Position numbers and translations under genes: made by a program. The notes below the pieces were generated by a model. That model did not search any database, had not been told where the DNA came from, and worked only from the letters and a program-made list of their open reading frames with translations. A DNA stretch of 62,000 nucleotides, taken from NCBI GenBank assembly GCA_009746045.1, contig RPFO01000175.1:5803666-5865665 (forward strand), written 5' to 3'. The stretch comes from Mesostigma viride (Eukaryota; Streptophyta; Mesostigmatophyceae; Mesostigmatales; Mesostigmataceae). Within the stretch, counting starts at the first letter, position 1; each line of letters begins with the position of its first letter. This document shows, piece by piece, positions 43,583 through 54,734 of this stretch.

Positions 43583-45403
43583 ATGCAGGCGCAAGTGAAC
43601 TTCCCGCAGCGACTGGCTAGCATCAGTTTTAGGTGCCACAACAGTGCCCACACTGAAAGATATGGGAAAACTAATGCTCCCGTGGAATCAAAAAGGACGT
43701 CCCGTTATGGGCTTATTCCCAAAGGAGGAGTAGAGGTCGACGGGAGGCGTGCGACATCCCCGATGTTCCTTTCCGGCTTTCACGTCCCCGCGCAGCGACG
43801 GCTCAAGTGGAGCTGGAACGGGCCCAGATTTCATCGAGAAGTAACTGCATCCAGCGCTGCAGGGGCTATATCGACAAGCGACAGTGGCGCCAGTATTTCT
43901 CCCGTTATATTCGAGCCTTGGGGGAAAGGCATTGTCGACGACTTGAAAAGGCGGTTGCCTCACTATGGCAGCGACATCCGAGATGGGCTCAACATTAAAG
44001 CAGCTGCCGTCAGCCTATACCTCTTCTTCGCCTGCCTGGCGCCCGCGGTGGCATTTGGAGGCCTCCTCCACCTGGCCACCAACGGCCACATGGGCGCGTT
44101 CGAGATGATCGCTGCGACCGCCATCTGCGGCGTCTGGTACGCCCTCTGCGCCGGCCAACCTCTGAACATCATCGGCAGCACGGGCCCCGAGCTGGCGTTC
44201 ACCGCCGCCCTCTACTCGGCCAGTGTCTCGCTTTCCATCCCTTTCCTGCCCGCCTACGCCTGGGTGGGCGTCTGGACGGCCCTGATCACTCTCATCTTAT
44301 CGCTGACGAGCGCGTCCAACCTGGTCCGCTTCTTCACCAGGTTCACCGACGAGATCTTTGCGGGCCTCATCTCCGTCATCTTTGTCGTGGAGTGCGTGTC
44401 CAAGCTGGCGGGACTCTTCGTGCCGGGCGGGAGCATCACGGTCGCCTCCTTGTCGCTCCTCTACGCCGCCCTGACGTACTCCCTTGCCACGTCGATCAGT
44501 GAGATCAAATCCACTGCCTACTTCCCCAAGAAGCTCCGCTCCCTGATCGCCGATTTCGCGCCCAGCATCGCCGTGCTCCTGGGGTCCCTGGCCGCCCACC
44601 TGGTCTCCCGCCGCTACAACATCTCGGTCGAGATGCTCGGCATCCCCTCCCACTTCGGCCCGACCCTGGCGCGTCCCTGGGTGGTTGACCTGTTTGCGGT
44701 CCCGCCCTGGGTGCGCTGGGGCGCTATCCTCCCCGGGATCATGGGCGCGGTCCTCGTGTTCATGGACCAGAACATCACCTCCCGCCTCGTCAACTCGAGC
44801 CCAGGGCTGGTCAAGGGCGAGGGGTACCACCTGGACATGCTGGTCATCGCGCTCCAGGTGCTGGTCTGCTCGCTGGTTGGGTTCCCCTGGCTGCTCGCCG
44901 CCACGGTGCGCGCGGTCAGCCACGTGCGAGCGCTCACGGAGACCGAGAAGGACCCCGTTAGCGGGCGCGAGCGGGTGGTGAGCGTGATGGAGAACCGCGT
45001 GACCGGCGTCGTCATCCATGCGCTCATCGGGATGACCATTGTGTTCTACCGCCCGCTGCTCCGCTCCATCCCCGTGTCCGTCCTCATGGGGCTCTTCCTC
45101 TTCCTCGGCTTCTCCAGCATGAAAGGGAGCAGCCTGTTCGACCGTGTCAAGATGATGGCGATGGAGCCATCCGACCCCAACTTCCCGCAGCACCCGGCCA
45201 AGGGGGTCGCGCCTCACCGCATGCACGTGTTCACGGGCATCCAGCTGGTCTGCCTCGCCGCGCTCATGTGGATCAAGGAGTCGGATATCGGGATATTCTT
45301 CCCCGTGCTGGTCGCGCTCCTCGTGCCGATCCGTGACCACCTGTGCCCGCGCTTATTCACCAAGGAGGAGCTGCACATGCTGGACCCCCTGGAACATAAG
45401 TGA
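43583..45403 (+). CDS. SLC4/HCO3-transporter family anion transporter with N-terminal extension
   Basis: Integral membrane anion transporter of the family that includes animal bicarbonate exchangers and plant BOR borate exporters. The 606-residue ORF is uninterrupted. The family core starts at about residue 112 (PWGKGIVDDLKRRLPHYGSD) and continues with TM1 FFACLAPAVAFGGLL, the TM3-TM4 segment GQPLNIIGSTGPELAFTAAL, RFTDEIFAGLISVIFVVE, FMDQNITSRLVNSSPGL, then KGEGYHLDMLVIALQVLVCS and LVGFPWLLAATVRAV. It ends in FTKEELHMLDPLEHK. The large cytosolic domain of animal members is absent. Residues 1-110 are rich in Ser, Thr, Ala and Arg with few acidic residues in the first 30, ending near REVTASSAAGAISTS, which resembles a plastid transit peptide. 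Substrate (borate or bicarbonate) cannot be decided from sequence. There is no intron, and codon use is strongly G/C-ending in the core. The start is the first in-frame Met; a later start cannot be excluded. Confidence 0.9.
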   Translation: MQAQVNFPQRLASISFRCHNSAHTERYGKTNAPVESKRTSRYGLIPKGGVEVDGRRATSPMFLSGFHVPAQRRLKWSWNGPRFHREVTASSAAGAISTSDSGASISPVIFEPWGKGIVDDLKRRLPHYGSDIRDGLNIKAAAVSLYLFFACLAPAVAFGGLLHLATNGHMGAFEMIAATAICGVWYALCAGQPLNIIGSTGPELAFTAALYSASVSLSIPFLPAYAWVGVWTALITLILSLTSASNLVRFFTRFTDEIFAGLISVIFVVECVSKLAGLFVPGGSITVASLSLLYAALTYSLATSISEIKSTAYFPKKLRSLIADFAPSIAVLLGSLAAHLVSRRYNISVEMLGIPSHFGPTLARPWVVDLFAVPPWVRWGAILPGIMGAVLVFMDQNITSRLVNSSPGLVKGEGYHLDMLVIALQVLVCSLVGFPWLLAATVRAVSHVRALTETEKDPVSGRERVVSVMENRVTGVVIHALIGMTIVFYRPLLRSIPVSVLMGLFLFLGFSSMKGSSLFDRVKMMAMEPSDPNFPQHPAKGVAPHRMHVFTGIQLVCLAALMWIKESDIGIFFPVLVALLVPIRDHLCPRLFTKEELHMLDPLEHK

Positions 45404-46072
45404 TGGCGGCTACATAACACTGAAACAGGGACCATTTGTGCCCAAGCCTAATCACAAAGGAGGAGCTTTGAGGCCTGGATACCCTGGAAGATACGTGATG
45501 AGGGTGACGGCACAGCTGGCGGTGCAATGTACAGTAGGAAGGAGGATATTTTTTCGAGGACTGCACGCTCGCAAAGCCTAGCACTGATCATAGCAATAAG
45601 TTTCTGGAACTGGAATTAGAGCATGTGCTTGCACTGACTGAACTTCTGCAATGGATGGGGAGGGTTGGTATTGATCGCAGGCTGCAGGGATATTGTTTTT
45701 TTTACTTAAGTTTTTTGTGAGTGAGACAATTTTTTTGGTCTGTTCCAACTTTAGTACTACCTAGGGTAGGTGACGTATCCTGCCATGCATTTTCCTGTCA
45801 CGCAGCAGCTGCACATGCTGGTAGCTGCTTGTGTGATGCGCATGGGTTACTCTGTTCCGGGTCACCGCATCCTCAGACCGGATGTTCGCGGGGGGGGAAA
45901 CCGGACCGGTTGACACGCCCAGATTTCTAAGCATAGATTCGTGCATATATTTGATGAACTTGGTTATCGCTGTAATGCATATTGATGGTCAAACAACAAG
46001 CTCTGTCACAAGTGCTGTATTTTGTGTTGACAACGTCTTGAACCTTTCTGGCCTGCGCTGGCTGTCTCCTTA
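45404..46072. other. Downstream region of the SLC4-type gene
   Basis: Probable 3' UTR (GCAATAAG near 45593 may be a polyadenylation signal), then unassigned DNA. It ends with the retroposon-C end CTGGCCTGCGCTGGCTGTCTCC (46048-46069, plus sense) directly joined to an AATT tail. Confidence 0.45.
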
Positions 46073-46512
46073 ATTAATTAATTAGACTCGTGCTCCCGTT
46101 GGGGAGTCACGGAGCATTAACCCCGAGGGATGGATGGATGGGTGCAAACAGTCCTACCGGTCTAATCTATCTACAACAGCTACCTATACAACATCTATCT
46201 AAAGCTATCAACATCTACTCTACCCTAGGGGAGCTGCCTGTCGTGCCTCCCGCGGGTTTGCACACGCGGGCGCTTCCCCACGGGGGGGCTCGTTGTCCTC
46301 TATGCAACCTGGGCCCACTTGGCCTTGTCCATCATCTTTTTCCAAATCACGGAGAGGCCTAGGCCCCCCATGTCCTCTACTAGCTGTTCTTTGAATGTGC
46401 GGGCCTTGCGGCGTCTAACATCACGGGGCCCGGCCCACGTCAGGAGGTGGCGGCCAGGCTGGGCTGGTCGCAGTCCCGCGGGGGGGCCACGTGGGGGTGG
46501 CTGTCTCCTTGA
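46073..46512 (-). mobile_element. LINE-B 3' fragment, inverted
   Basis: In the minus sense it begins with the retroposon-C end (complement of GGTGGCTGTCTCCTTGAT, 46497-46512), then LINE-B ORF2 from GPPAGLRPAQPGRHLLTWAG, the 3' UTR, a short CATC run, the hairpin and AATT tail. Frameshifted. Confidence 0.75.
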
Positions 46513-46840
46513 TGTCTGGAACCTCAATTAATTTTCAATTTCGTCTGCACTTCGAGAAAACATGTGTGCCCCTCTACAGGGCTTGCAGCACTAAGTAAGA
46601 AAGTAAGTACTTGCGTGTCATGCGCATGGGCATGCCACGTACGGAGTACTATGCTAATCTCACTAGAAAAATGATTACACGAAAGTTACAAATATCGTCT
46701 GCATCATGCCCCAACCGGCATATAGTCACTAGAGGGGATATAATCCTCATCTGAGCTGTCCTCTATACTGTAATGGCAGATGAGGCGGTAGTGTAGCGGC
46801 TATTAATTAATTAATTAGGAACATAACTCCGTTGGGAGTA
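46513..46840. other. Unassigned sequence with a half-LINE-D hairpin
   Basis: No gene. At 46806-46838 there is an inverted AATT tail and hairpin (AACTCCGTTGGGAGT), the 3' end of a half-LINE-D or LINE-A copy cut to almost nothing. Confidence 0.5.
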
Positions 46841-46844
46841 TACG

Positions 46845-48337
46845 TAGCACGGCTTCCGTTCAGGTCGCAACACAGTACAGGCGCTCTTCGCTACTCGCCG
46901 ACTGGTGGAGGAACTGCAACGCCTTCAGCCTGGTGAGTCCGGCCCCTTTGCACCTTGTGCTGGTGGACTTCATCAAAGCCTTCGATTCGGTTTTCTGGCC
47001 TGCGCTTTGGGACATCCTCGAGTTGTTCCGGATCCCCCGCCCGGCCCTGATTGCTGTCATCCGCAACCTGTATGAAGGGTCCACCACTTCGGTGCGCACT
47101 TCTTACGGGACCACGCCCCCATGCCCTTTACAGAAGGGTGTGTGGCAGGGCTGCGTGCTGTCGCCCTACCTGTTCATTATTGTTGTCGAATACGTAATGA
47201 TTCAGGCGCGCAAGCGATTTGCCCGCATCGTGGGCAGGGAACCAGGATTGCAGGTTGCTAACAAATTCTGGCATGGCGGTGCGGACACGGAGATTCGGCT
47301 GGCAGACATCATCTACGCAGACGACACCACCCTCTTCGAGGACACTGAGCACGTGCAGACATGGCTTGATTGCCTGGCTCTCGAGGCCCGTGCACTGAGT
47401 GGGGCTTGAGGTCAGCAAGAAGACAGAGGCCCTGGCGGTTGGGCTCACCAACTCACCGCCGCCCCTCTATCTCCTAGACGGCTCTCGAGTCCTGTATCGG
47501 GACCGCGTTAAGCTGCTGGGCAGCCTGCTCCCCAGCTGCGAGGTTGATGTGGACCATCGCATCTCCCTCGCCTGGCACGCCAGTACCGGGCCCTGTGGCG
47601 CAAGCCCCTGGGCAAGATCGAGAAACAGGACCTGTTCAAGGTCCTCGTCCTTCCTGTTCTCACGTATGGAGCCGAGACGTGGACCCTCACCGCCGACCTG
47701 GCCCGCAAGCTGGACGGCGCGGTCACCAGCATGCTGCGTTCCATTTTCAGAGTAGGATATGCTGCTCATGTCCGCAATGAGGACCTGTACCAGGGCATGC
47801 CCTACATCACCAGCACCATTAAGCAACGACGCCTGCAGCTGATGGGCACCTAGCTCGCACCAACCAGGTAGACACCTCACGTGGCCCCCCCGCAGGACTA
47901 GCTGCGACCAGCCCAGCCTGGCCGGCACCTCCTGACGTGGGCGGGGCCCAGTGATGTTAGACGCCGCAAGGCCCGCACCTTCAAAGAACAGCTAGGAGAG
48001 GACATGGGGGGCCTAGGCCTCTCCGTGATTTGGAAGAAGATGATGGACAAGGCCAAGTGGGCCCAGGTCATAGAGGACAACGAGCCCCCCCCAGTGGGGA
48101 AGCGCCCGCGTGTGCAATCCCGTGGGAGGCACGCCAGATAGCTCCCCTAGGGCAGCGTGCGGCTGCCTAGATAGATGTTGTAGTTAGAATGCTGTTAGAT
48201 AGATGTAGTACGTAGCCAATGTAGATAGATTAGACCGGTAGGCGGTAGGACTGTTTGCACCCATCCATCCATCCATCGGGGTTAATGCTCCGTGACTCCC
48301 CAACGGGAGCACGAGTCTAATTAATAATTAATTAATG
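46845..48337 (+). mobile_element. LINE-B copy (RT core to 3' end)
   Basis: It starts within the RT (GFRSGRNTVQALFATRRLVE) and reads VLVDFIKAFDSVFWPALWDI, GVWQGCVLSPYLFIIVVEYV and an intact DIIYADDTTLFEDTEHVQTW. A frameshift follows near 47395, an 8-base deletion near 47580 and another shift near 47850. The 3' UTR, a three-unit CATC run, the hairpin (48291-48314) and AATT tail are present. Its RT motif is better preserved than in the 20911 copy. Confidence 0.85.
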
Positions 48338-50114
48338 TAGCACATATCCCAGAGAAGGGTCATATGGCTTTTTATACATTCTAAGCTACTTCCTGCAAGG
48401 GTGGGAATGTAAATTAACGACACTTGCTCTAGGTGCACCAAGGGCACCTGCACCACCATGATGTCTCGGATCGCTCAACCCAGCTAAGGGGGGCCCGTCA
48501 TGGGGGGAAGATCATCATGGCTATACAAAGGCTAGGACAGCCATGGCTTCTCATCAGAGAGTGACTCTCTGTATAGGCAGGGCTGAGCTAAGTTCTTAAT
48601 CCATCATCCATGGGGGTCCCAGTATATAGGCAGGGCGTGGCTAAAGTCTTAATTAATTAATTAATTAATTAGACTCGTGCTCCCGTTGGGGAGTCACGGA
48701 GCATTAACCCCGATGGATGGATGGATGGGTGCAAACAGTCCTACCGGTCTAATCTATCTACATCGGCTACATACTACATCTATCTAACAGCATTCTAACT
48801 ACAACATCTATCTATAGGCAGCCGCACGCTGCCCTAGGGGAGCTATCTGGCGTGCCTCCCACGGGATTGCACACGCGGGCGCTTCCCCACTGGGGGGGGC
48901 TCGTTGTCCTCTATGACCTGAGCCCACTTGGCCTTGTCCATCATCTTCTTCCAAATCACAGAGAGGCCTAGGCCCCCCATGTCCTCTGGCTAGCTGTTCT
49001 TTGAAGGTGCGGGCAATTCTTAATGCATCATCCATGGGGGGCATTATGGGCGCACATGCGCGTGGGCCACGTGGTAGGCTAAGCCTTATTAATCTACGCT
49101 ACTGCTATGTTCCCTAGTAGACTGGGGTGGCATGGGGGTGCCTGCCAGGGCTTGTGGTCGACGTGGATGATGCACGTCGATGTCCCCCCGCCAGTATACC
49201 GGTTTCCCCCCGGCACTGTCGGCCAGAGCTGGAGGTAGGTCGGCCATAGCTCGCGTCGCCGTTGTTGCTGGGCCAGGGTCAGGTCGTCGTCCAGCGTGAA
49301 GTGAGTCCTCGAGAGCTTCTTGCGTTTTTTAAGAAACAACAGCTTGCCCGCCATGTACTTGAGGAGCAGGGGAGCCGGGCCAGCCTTACCCCGCGCGCGG
49401 GGAAGGCGGGCAGCCGACATCCGCAGCTCACCATGCAGTGATGTGCATGGGGGCAAGAATGTCGCGCTTAAGTGCCGTGAGAAGACTCGTCGAGGTCTAA
49501 TCTGCCGGCTGGTCGAAGTGCTTGACGATGACATTGTGGCTGCGCTGGGTGCGGTCGGCCTCCTCGCGGAGGTCGAGGGCTTGTTGCTTGAGCTGTGCCG
49601 CGGGATGGTGGAGCCGGTGGTGCATGGTGGTGGAGTGGTGCTTGAGCAGGTCCGCCCAGGTCTGGGTGGGAGGAGCATCGCTGGCTGGCCGGGCCAGCAG
49701 ATGCCGGCTGGGCAGCGATGTCCTTCACCGCCTGGGCGGTGATGCCTGCTGCGGTGTTTTGCAAGCATTCGATGGTGATGGCGTGGTCGTGAAGGCGTTG
49801 GTCGATGTCGTGGAGCTGGGTTTTGATGTCAGCGGTGGAGGTGGAGGCGGCAGTGGACTTGGAGGCGAGGAGGGTGGGGGTGGAGGTGACGGTGGTGGAA
49901 ATGTGAAGGAGCTCAGTAGCCAACGTGCCTCCCATAATTTGCTGCCACATCTGCGGCAAGGGGGGTCGTGAACGTGCTGCTGGAGGGCCTCCGTAAGGTT
50001 GGTAGCGCGGCTATCCTCAGGGGCAATAACCTCCACTTGAGGACTTCTAGGTACCCTGCATTCTACCAATGGGCCGTGCATGGGGCCCGTGGGGAGAAAA
50101 CAGCTATAGAGCAT
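48338..50114 (-). mobile_element. Half-LINE-D, minus strand, with ORF1-like protein
   Basis: In the minus sense: LTEALQQHVHDPPCRRCGS (CxxC) near 50000; proline/serine/threonine-rich linker; TADIKTQLHDIDQRLHDH (coiled-coil-like); QAVKDIAAQPASAGPA; LHGELRMSAARLPRARGK; FTLDDDLTLAQQQRRRELWP near 49260; then a 3' UTR to the hairpin region near 48340. A LINE-B tail is inserted at about 48661-49018. There are at least two frameshifts. Together with the 12240 copy this defines the protein: an L1-ORF1-like RNA-binding protein without RT. Confidence 0.65.
48661..49018 (-). mobile_element. LINE-B 3' fragment nested in half-LINE-D
   Basis: The last codons of LINE-B ORF2 (FKEQL to GEAPACAI region), 3' UTR, a CATC run, hairpin and AATT tail, inserted in the half-LINE-D 3' UTR. 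CTTAAT on both sides may be the target duplication. Confidence 0.75.
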
Positions 50115-50129
50115 GCCCGGCCACAGGAA

Positions 50130-53100
50130 GGTGCTTATCGCAGACGGCAGCCTGGATTTCTCCTTAACTGTCTATCATGCAGGCGCGGAGTACAGATAAT
50201 CCCAGATCCAAGCCCTGCATCCTCCAGCAAGTTTGTATCATATAGCCGGTCCGGGTCGCGCACCGCGTCGGTACGGGGCGCGCGCAAGTTTGCCAGTGGG
50301 TTGCGACGGGACAAAGGGACCCGGCCTGCCATAGGAGGATATCTCTACCTGGTTGGCCAGTCCTACATAAGCCCGCCCGCAAGGCCCACATCGGTATTCA
50401 CCCAGGGTCTGTGCAGGCAAGATGGCTGGCATCTTGCCTGCAGGGGAGACGGCGGTGTCGAATTTGGTATGGGTGACAAGAGGGAGCTCGCAGATGAGCT
50501 CGGCCCAGGTGCGGCGCTCTTGGTAGCGGACGCCAAGGATGTGACGGAGCATTCGAGTGACTGTGCCGTCAAGCTGCTTGCTCAGCGCCTGGGCCAGGGT
50601 CCACGCCTGAGTCGCAGCCGTAAAGGATCGAGGATGCTAAGGACAAGGGCCTTGAACAGAATGCGCTAGCTTGCGCCGCTCACTCAGGCAGCGACATTTC
50701 CAGAACCTGTCGAGGCGGCCGGCGGACGGCAGCCCAGCCAGGCCTGGCCAATGCGGGTGTTGATGTCGTCGGCCCTGGAGGGGAGCCAGCTGCCAATTAA
50801 GGAGCTAGCTTGAAGCGAGTCGCCGGGGGGACGCCGGGGCTGCCGTCCAGCAAGAGGGTGGGTGCATGGGGTGGTCCCAGCGGGGAAGCCGATGGCCATG
50901 AACTCCGTTTTCTGATCATAAGCCCCACCGCCCGCGCTTCCAGTGACAAGCTATCTAGCCAGAGTTTGGTAGACTCCAGGGTCTCCACGAGCGTCATGTC
51001 ATCATGCATGAGCGTAGATATATGCAGATCGCTCAGTCGGCCGGTAGGGCGGGTCAACCCCGCCGTAGCGCCAGCAGGGCGTACGAGCTCCGTGATCTCA
51101 ATCCCTGGCGGGCGCCCGGCCTCTACCCGGGCAAAGCGGGCTTGTGCACGCCTCATAAGATAGTCCACCATAATGATGAATAGATATGGCCGGGGAGAGC
51201 TAGCACACAGCCATGCCACACCCCGGTGTGCAGGGGGAATGCCGGAGTCAGTAACGCCGTCAGCGGTAGTACCAAGCCCAGGTCCGTAACGGACCTGGGC
51301 TTGGTGACCCTTCGATCATATAGAACTTCCCCGAGGAACTAGAACGGCGGACCCCTTGCCCTTACATAGAGCATGACCCACACAGCGGTCTCCCAACACA
51401 TCGGCGGGGGGAGGCCATCTCGTAGAATCCGCGGTTGCAAACACCCCGGAGGAAAGGCCGGCTCAAGTTCAGGCATCCTAACCACCTCCGGTGAAATATT
51501 GTCTACTGTCCAAAAACCAAATGTCCTCATTTGAGGACATAGTCCTCGTTTGAGACGGGGGGGGTCAGGGGCGCGGTTTTGGCGCCAAATTTGGTCCTAG
51601 GGCCACTTGGTGGGTTTTGGCGCGAAACTGGGATAGGTACTGAGCGTGCCAAGCCCCTGGGGTCGACAGGGGTCGACCGTACCTGGAAAATATGAGGCGA
51701 CGAAAAGTACCTACAATAGCAAGAACATCGCAACGCAATCGAGTGTTTTGTCGAGTGGCGGCTATGGGGTCGTGCCAGTTCCGAGGCTTGCCTGAATGTT
51801 ATAGGGCATTATTTTGCCCCGGACGAAGACAGCATTTTAGATCGTCATCTAGTGATTTCGAAGATGCTATTCTTCACGTGCAGGTGCTTTGTATATGTCG
51901 AAAATTTTGTTCATGAACGGATTTTGGCATTGTTGAAGAAAATCTGAGAGCTACGTAGATCGCATGATAGGTCAGTTCGCAGTTCGGTTTTACAATTTCT
52001 TTTTCCGCCCAGGCGCTGCGGATATCGCGAGTATGGGTTATGGTACGCTTCTGGGCTTATGGGCGACATGGGGAGAAGAGGGACCTGGGCAGTTGCATGC
52101 GTCAAAGAGTCTCTATTTTTTCGTCGTGATGTCGCAGTCGCGCCTGGCGAAAACCAGGGCGAGCGCGAGCCATATTTTTCTTTTGCCGCAAGGCTGGGTG
52201 CTTCCCACGCGTCACCGTCCTTTAATATATATTTCTTGAGCTGGCCCGCGCAGCTGGCGGCCTGGGCGCACGTCAAGAGCAAGGTTCCGACTGTCATTCT
52301 CAACCGCATCGTTCTAAGTAAGCGTGTTAAGCGGATTGTAACCTATAACTCTCGCAGACGTGATAATTCCGGTTGCTTTCAATGCCCAACTTCGTGGTTT
52401 TGATTACGTTTATGTCCGGGGAATAACGGAAGTTTGCTGGGCAGTACTTTCTTTTCCCGCTGCGTCACTGAAAAGGTAAACGGCCTTGCGTTATCAAAAC
52501 AGCAGCAACTAGAAGTCGCTGTGCTTAATTGCGATGTGGTAGTTTGATTCAACACATATACTGCCTTGTTGCTGAGAAGTTTTTCAAGGCTTGCTGGTAT
52601 GTTGCCCATATGTTTCTAATGCTTCAACTCATGTCCAAGTGATCAAGACTGGCTTGGAAACTTGAGCTTGTCATGTTTACATTGTGCTTGTGTTACAACT
52701 TGTGCCTCTTTGCAGTATATGTTTCATATATAACGTAAGGGTTCAGCATCATGGTTTAGCACCGTGGTGGCAGCCGAGCCTCTACTAACGATCATGGACC
52801 TAACCTTGGCGAGTATTTGCTTCATATTTCACTCGTTGGACTGAGCTAGCTTTACACCTGCTGTTTGGCCTGCACCATGGTCCCTGGTTGCCAGTTACAT
52901 TTGGTCCCCCCCCCTGGCAGGCTGCAGGGTCTAGGACTGCGAGGGTGTAACATAGACATGTTGTGGGCACCCTGGGTGCATTTTCAGGGCCAGCCATGAC
53001 CTGGCCATGCCTTCTTTCTTGGCATATTGTTGACTTGAGTGCTATTTGGTCACTCGCGTAGCGACCCCCCTGCATTCATAAATCGTAAACAATTATACAA

Positions 53101-54080
53101 TGAGCATATTTCATGGATGTTAAGCATTGCTACTCTTGAACATATCATAAATGAACATGGTTCCATACCGTACCCATGGATGTGTTGACATGTGTTAGTT
53201 ATTACAAATGGTATCCATGCTTAAAAATGTCCTCATTTGAGGACATTTTCTTGGTGATTAGACACTACTCCCATCATTGGCAGCATCGTTGAGGGGGGTG
53301 GAGATGGCACAAGAGCATGACATCGTATGCTGCAGGGGGTGGAGATGGCCCATTCCCGCAGGGTCCACTCATCCTGGGGGCCGTGAGCCGTCCACCACCT
53401 GCATGGGGGCCGGAGAGCGGTGGGACCAGGTAGTCTGTTTCGCACGTGGGCGCCTGCGGGGGCTCAATGGGTCCGCCACGGCTAGCCAGCTAGCCGCCGC
53501 CGCTAGGGCGTGCAGAGGCAGCGGGGTCGAGCGGGGGGCCTGGGGTGCATGTCCGGCAGCTAGTCCAGGAGCCCCCGATAGTTTGGCCTGGGAGCTGAAA
53601 CAAAGCTCAACCTTGGCGTTCACTGGGGGTGCCCGGGATGTCAGCTCTTTGCGTTTCCCTGCGTCCGGCCGGTGAGACGGTCGATCGAGAGACCGCCATG
53701 CCGCGCCCTGTGCTGGTTGGCGGCCGTTTGGCGATTGATCTCGGAGGCAAGTGTCTCCACCTCATCCGCGTGTGCGGCAGCTAGTATACATGCTTGGGTA
53801 AGCCGCTCATGGTATAGGTACAGGTCCACCCCCCGGCGGCTGGCGGCGGGCCTGCACTAGCGCCATTGCCGCCGGCGCGGCGCCCACCCGGGCATCGCGC
53901 AGCTGTATAGCGGGGCTGCGCGGGCGCGAGGTTGCTCAGGGAGCAGCTGAGAGCCAAGATCCACGGATCGCATGAGTGCAGTTCGTAGCTAGGGTGGCCG
54001 GTGTGAGATCCATTCCGCATTCGGCATCCAGGTGCATCAAGGTTGCGCAGCCACGAGCGGGCAGACCTAGCTTCGATTGC
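50130..54080 (-). mobile_element. LINE-C ORF2, degraded and split by a 1.76-kb insertion
   Basis: In the minus sense: region before RT at 53640-53830 (DLYLYHERLTQACILAAAHA), then after the insertion NISPEVVRMPELEPAF and CWETAVWVMLY (51530-51340), PYLFIIMVDYLMRRAQARFA (about 51180), a YADD-equivalent changed to MHDDMTL, and the region after RT (MLRHILGVRYQERRTWAELI near 50550). It is a third ORF2 lineage, distinct from LINE-A and LINE-B, and it is inactive. Confidence 0.65.
51508..53264. mobile_element. 1757-bp insertion with palindromic ends in LINE-C
   Basis: Flanked by CTACT (51503-51507 and 53265-53269). Near each end sits the same 20-mer ATGTCCTCATTTGAGGACAT (51521-51540, 53227-53246), itself almost a palindrome. 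The outermost bases are imperfect inverted repeats (GTCCAAAAACCAAATGTCC against TGTCTAATCACCAAGAAAATGTCC as complement). Removing the block and one CTACT restores the LINE-C reading MMGVDNISPEVVRM, which aligns with AVGADHLSAELLKT of LINE-A. No transposase is seen. It is a non-autonomous DNA transposon of unknown superfamily. Confidence 0.75.
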
Positions 54081-54189
54081 ATCGCGGCACGTCTCCTCCT
54101 CGGACCACTTCTACAGGCGCCTGCGGACGGGGCGTAGGCAGGTCCAATCAGGGCGTGGGCGGGGGCGGCGGCGCTCTAGTTGCGGCGTG

Positions 54190-54600
54190 TGGGCTCGGCT
54201 TACCTTCAATTAAGCTCTCTCCATGGCCCCCCTTTGGTTTGCACATTAGTAATGAGGATTTGTACGCTGATTTGCCCTATATGTTTCCTACATTCTTCGT
54301 CATGGACATGTGCTACCCTAGACGTGACGGGCTCACACCCAGGCAGCCTCCTGGTTTTTCTGTAGTATGGAGGCAGATGGTACGCAAGGATATATGGCAA
54401 GTAGTGATGAAGGAGACCACCCCCAAGTCTGTGGGGGCTCCGCGTGTGACCGGCCGCGTACGGCATTCATAGCAATTCGGGTCATGGTGCCCACAACCCT
54501 GTCACTAGGCCCTAGATAGCTTACATCATCCATTCCATCCCATGTTCCCCTCCCACTGAGGACTTACGCTCACGTGACGCAGTCACGTGTCTATCAATTA
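54190..54600 (+). mobile_element. LINE-E fragment
   Basis: Related to 34855-35270: NEDLYADLPYMFPT, then VWRQMVRKDIWQVVMKET, and the shared 3' sequence CTCACGTGACGCAGTCACGTG with TCAATTAATG. The segment CACGTGACGCAGTCACGTG is itself a hairpin. Confidence 0.6.
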
Positions 54601-54734
54601 ATGCCCCCCCATTGGTCCTGGCACCCAGTCACTATCCGGTGCCGCTGCAACACCAACTGTTTGCCCCGCAACCTCTTGTTGCATGCCGCATGCAGGGCGG
54701 CCCTGCCGTGGCAGCTACGGGCAGGCCTTAAATT

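Noticed and set aside
44297-45340. 347-codon ORF antisense to the SLC4-type gene
   Set aside because: Composition is a shadow of G/C-ending codons on the other strand; no domain is recognisable.
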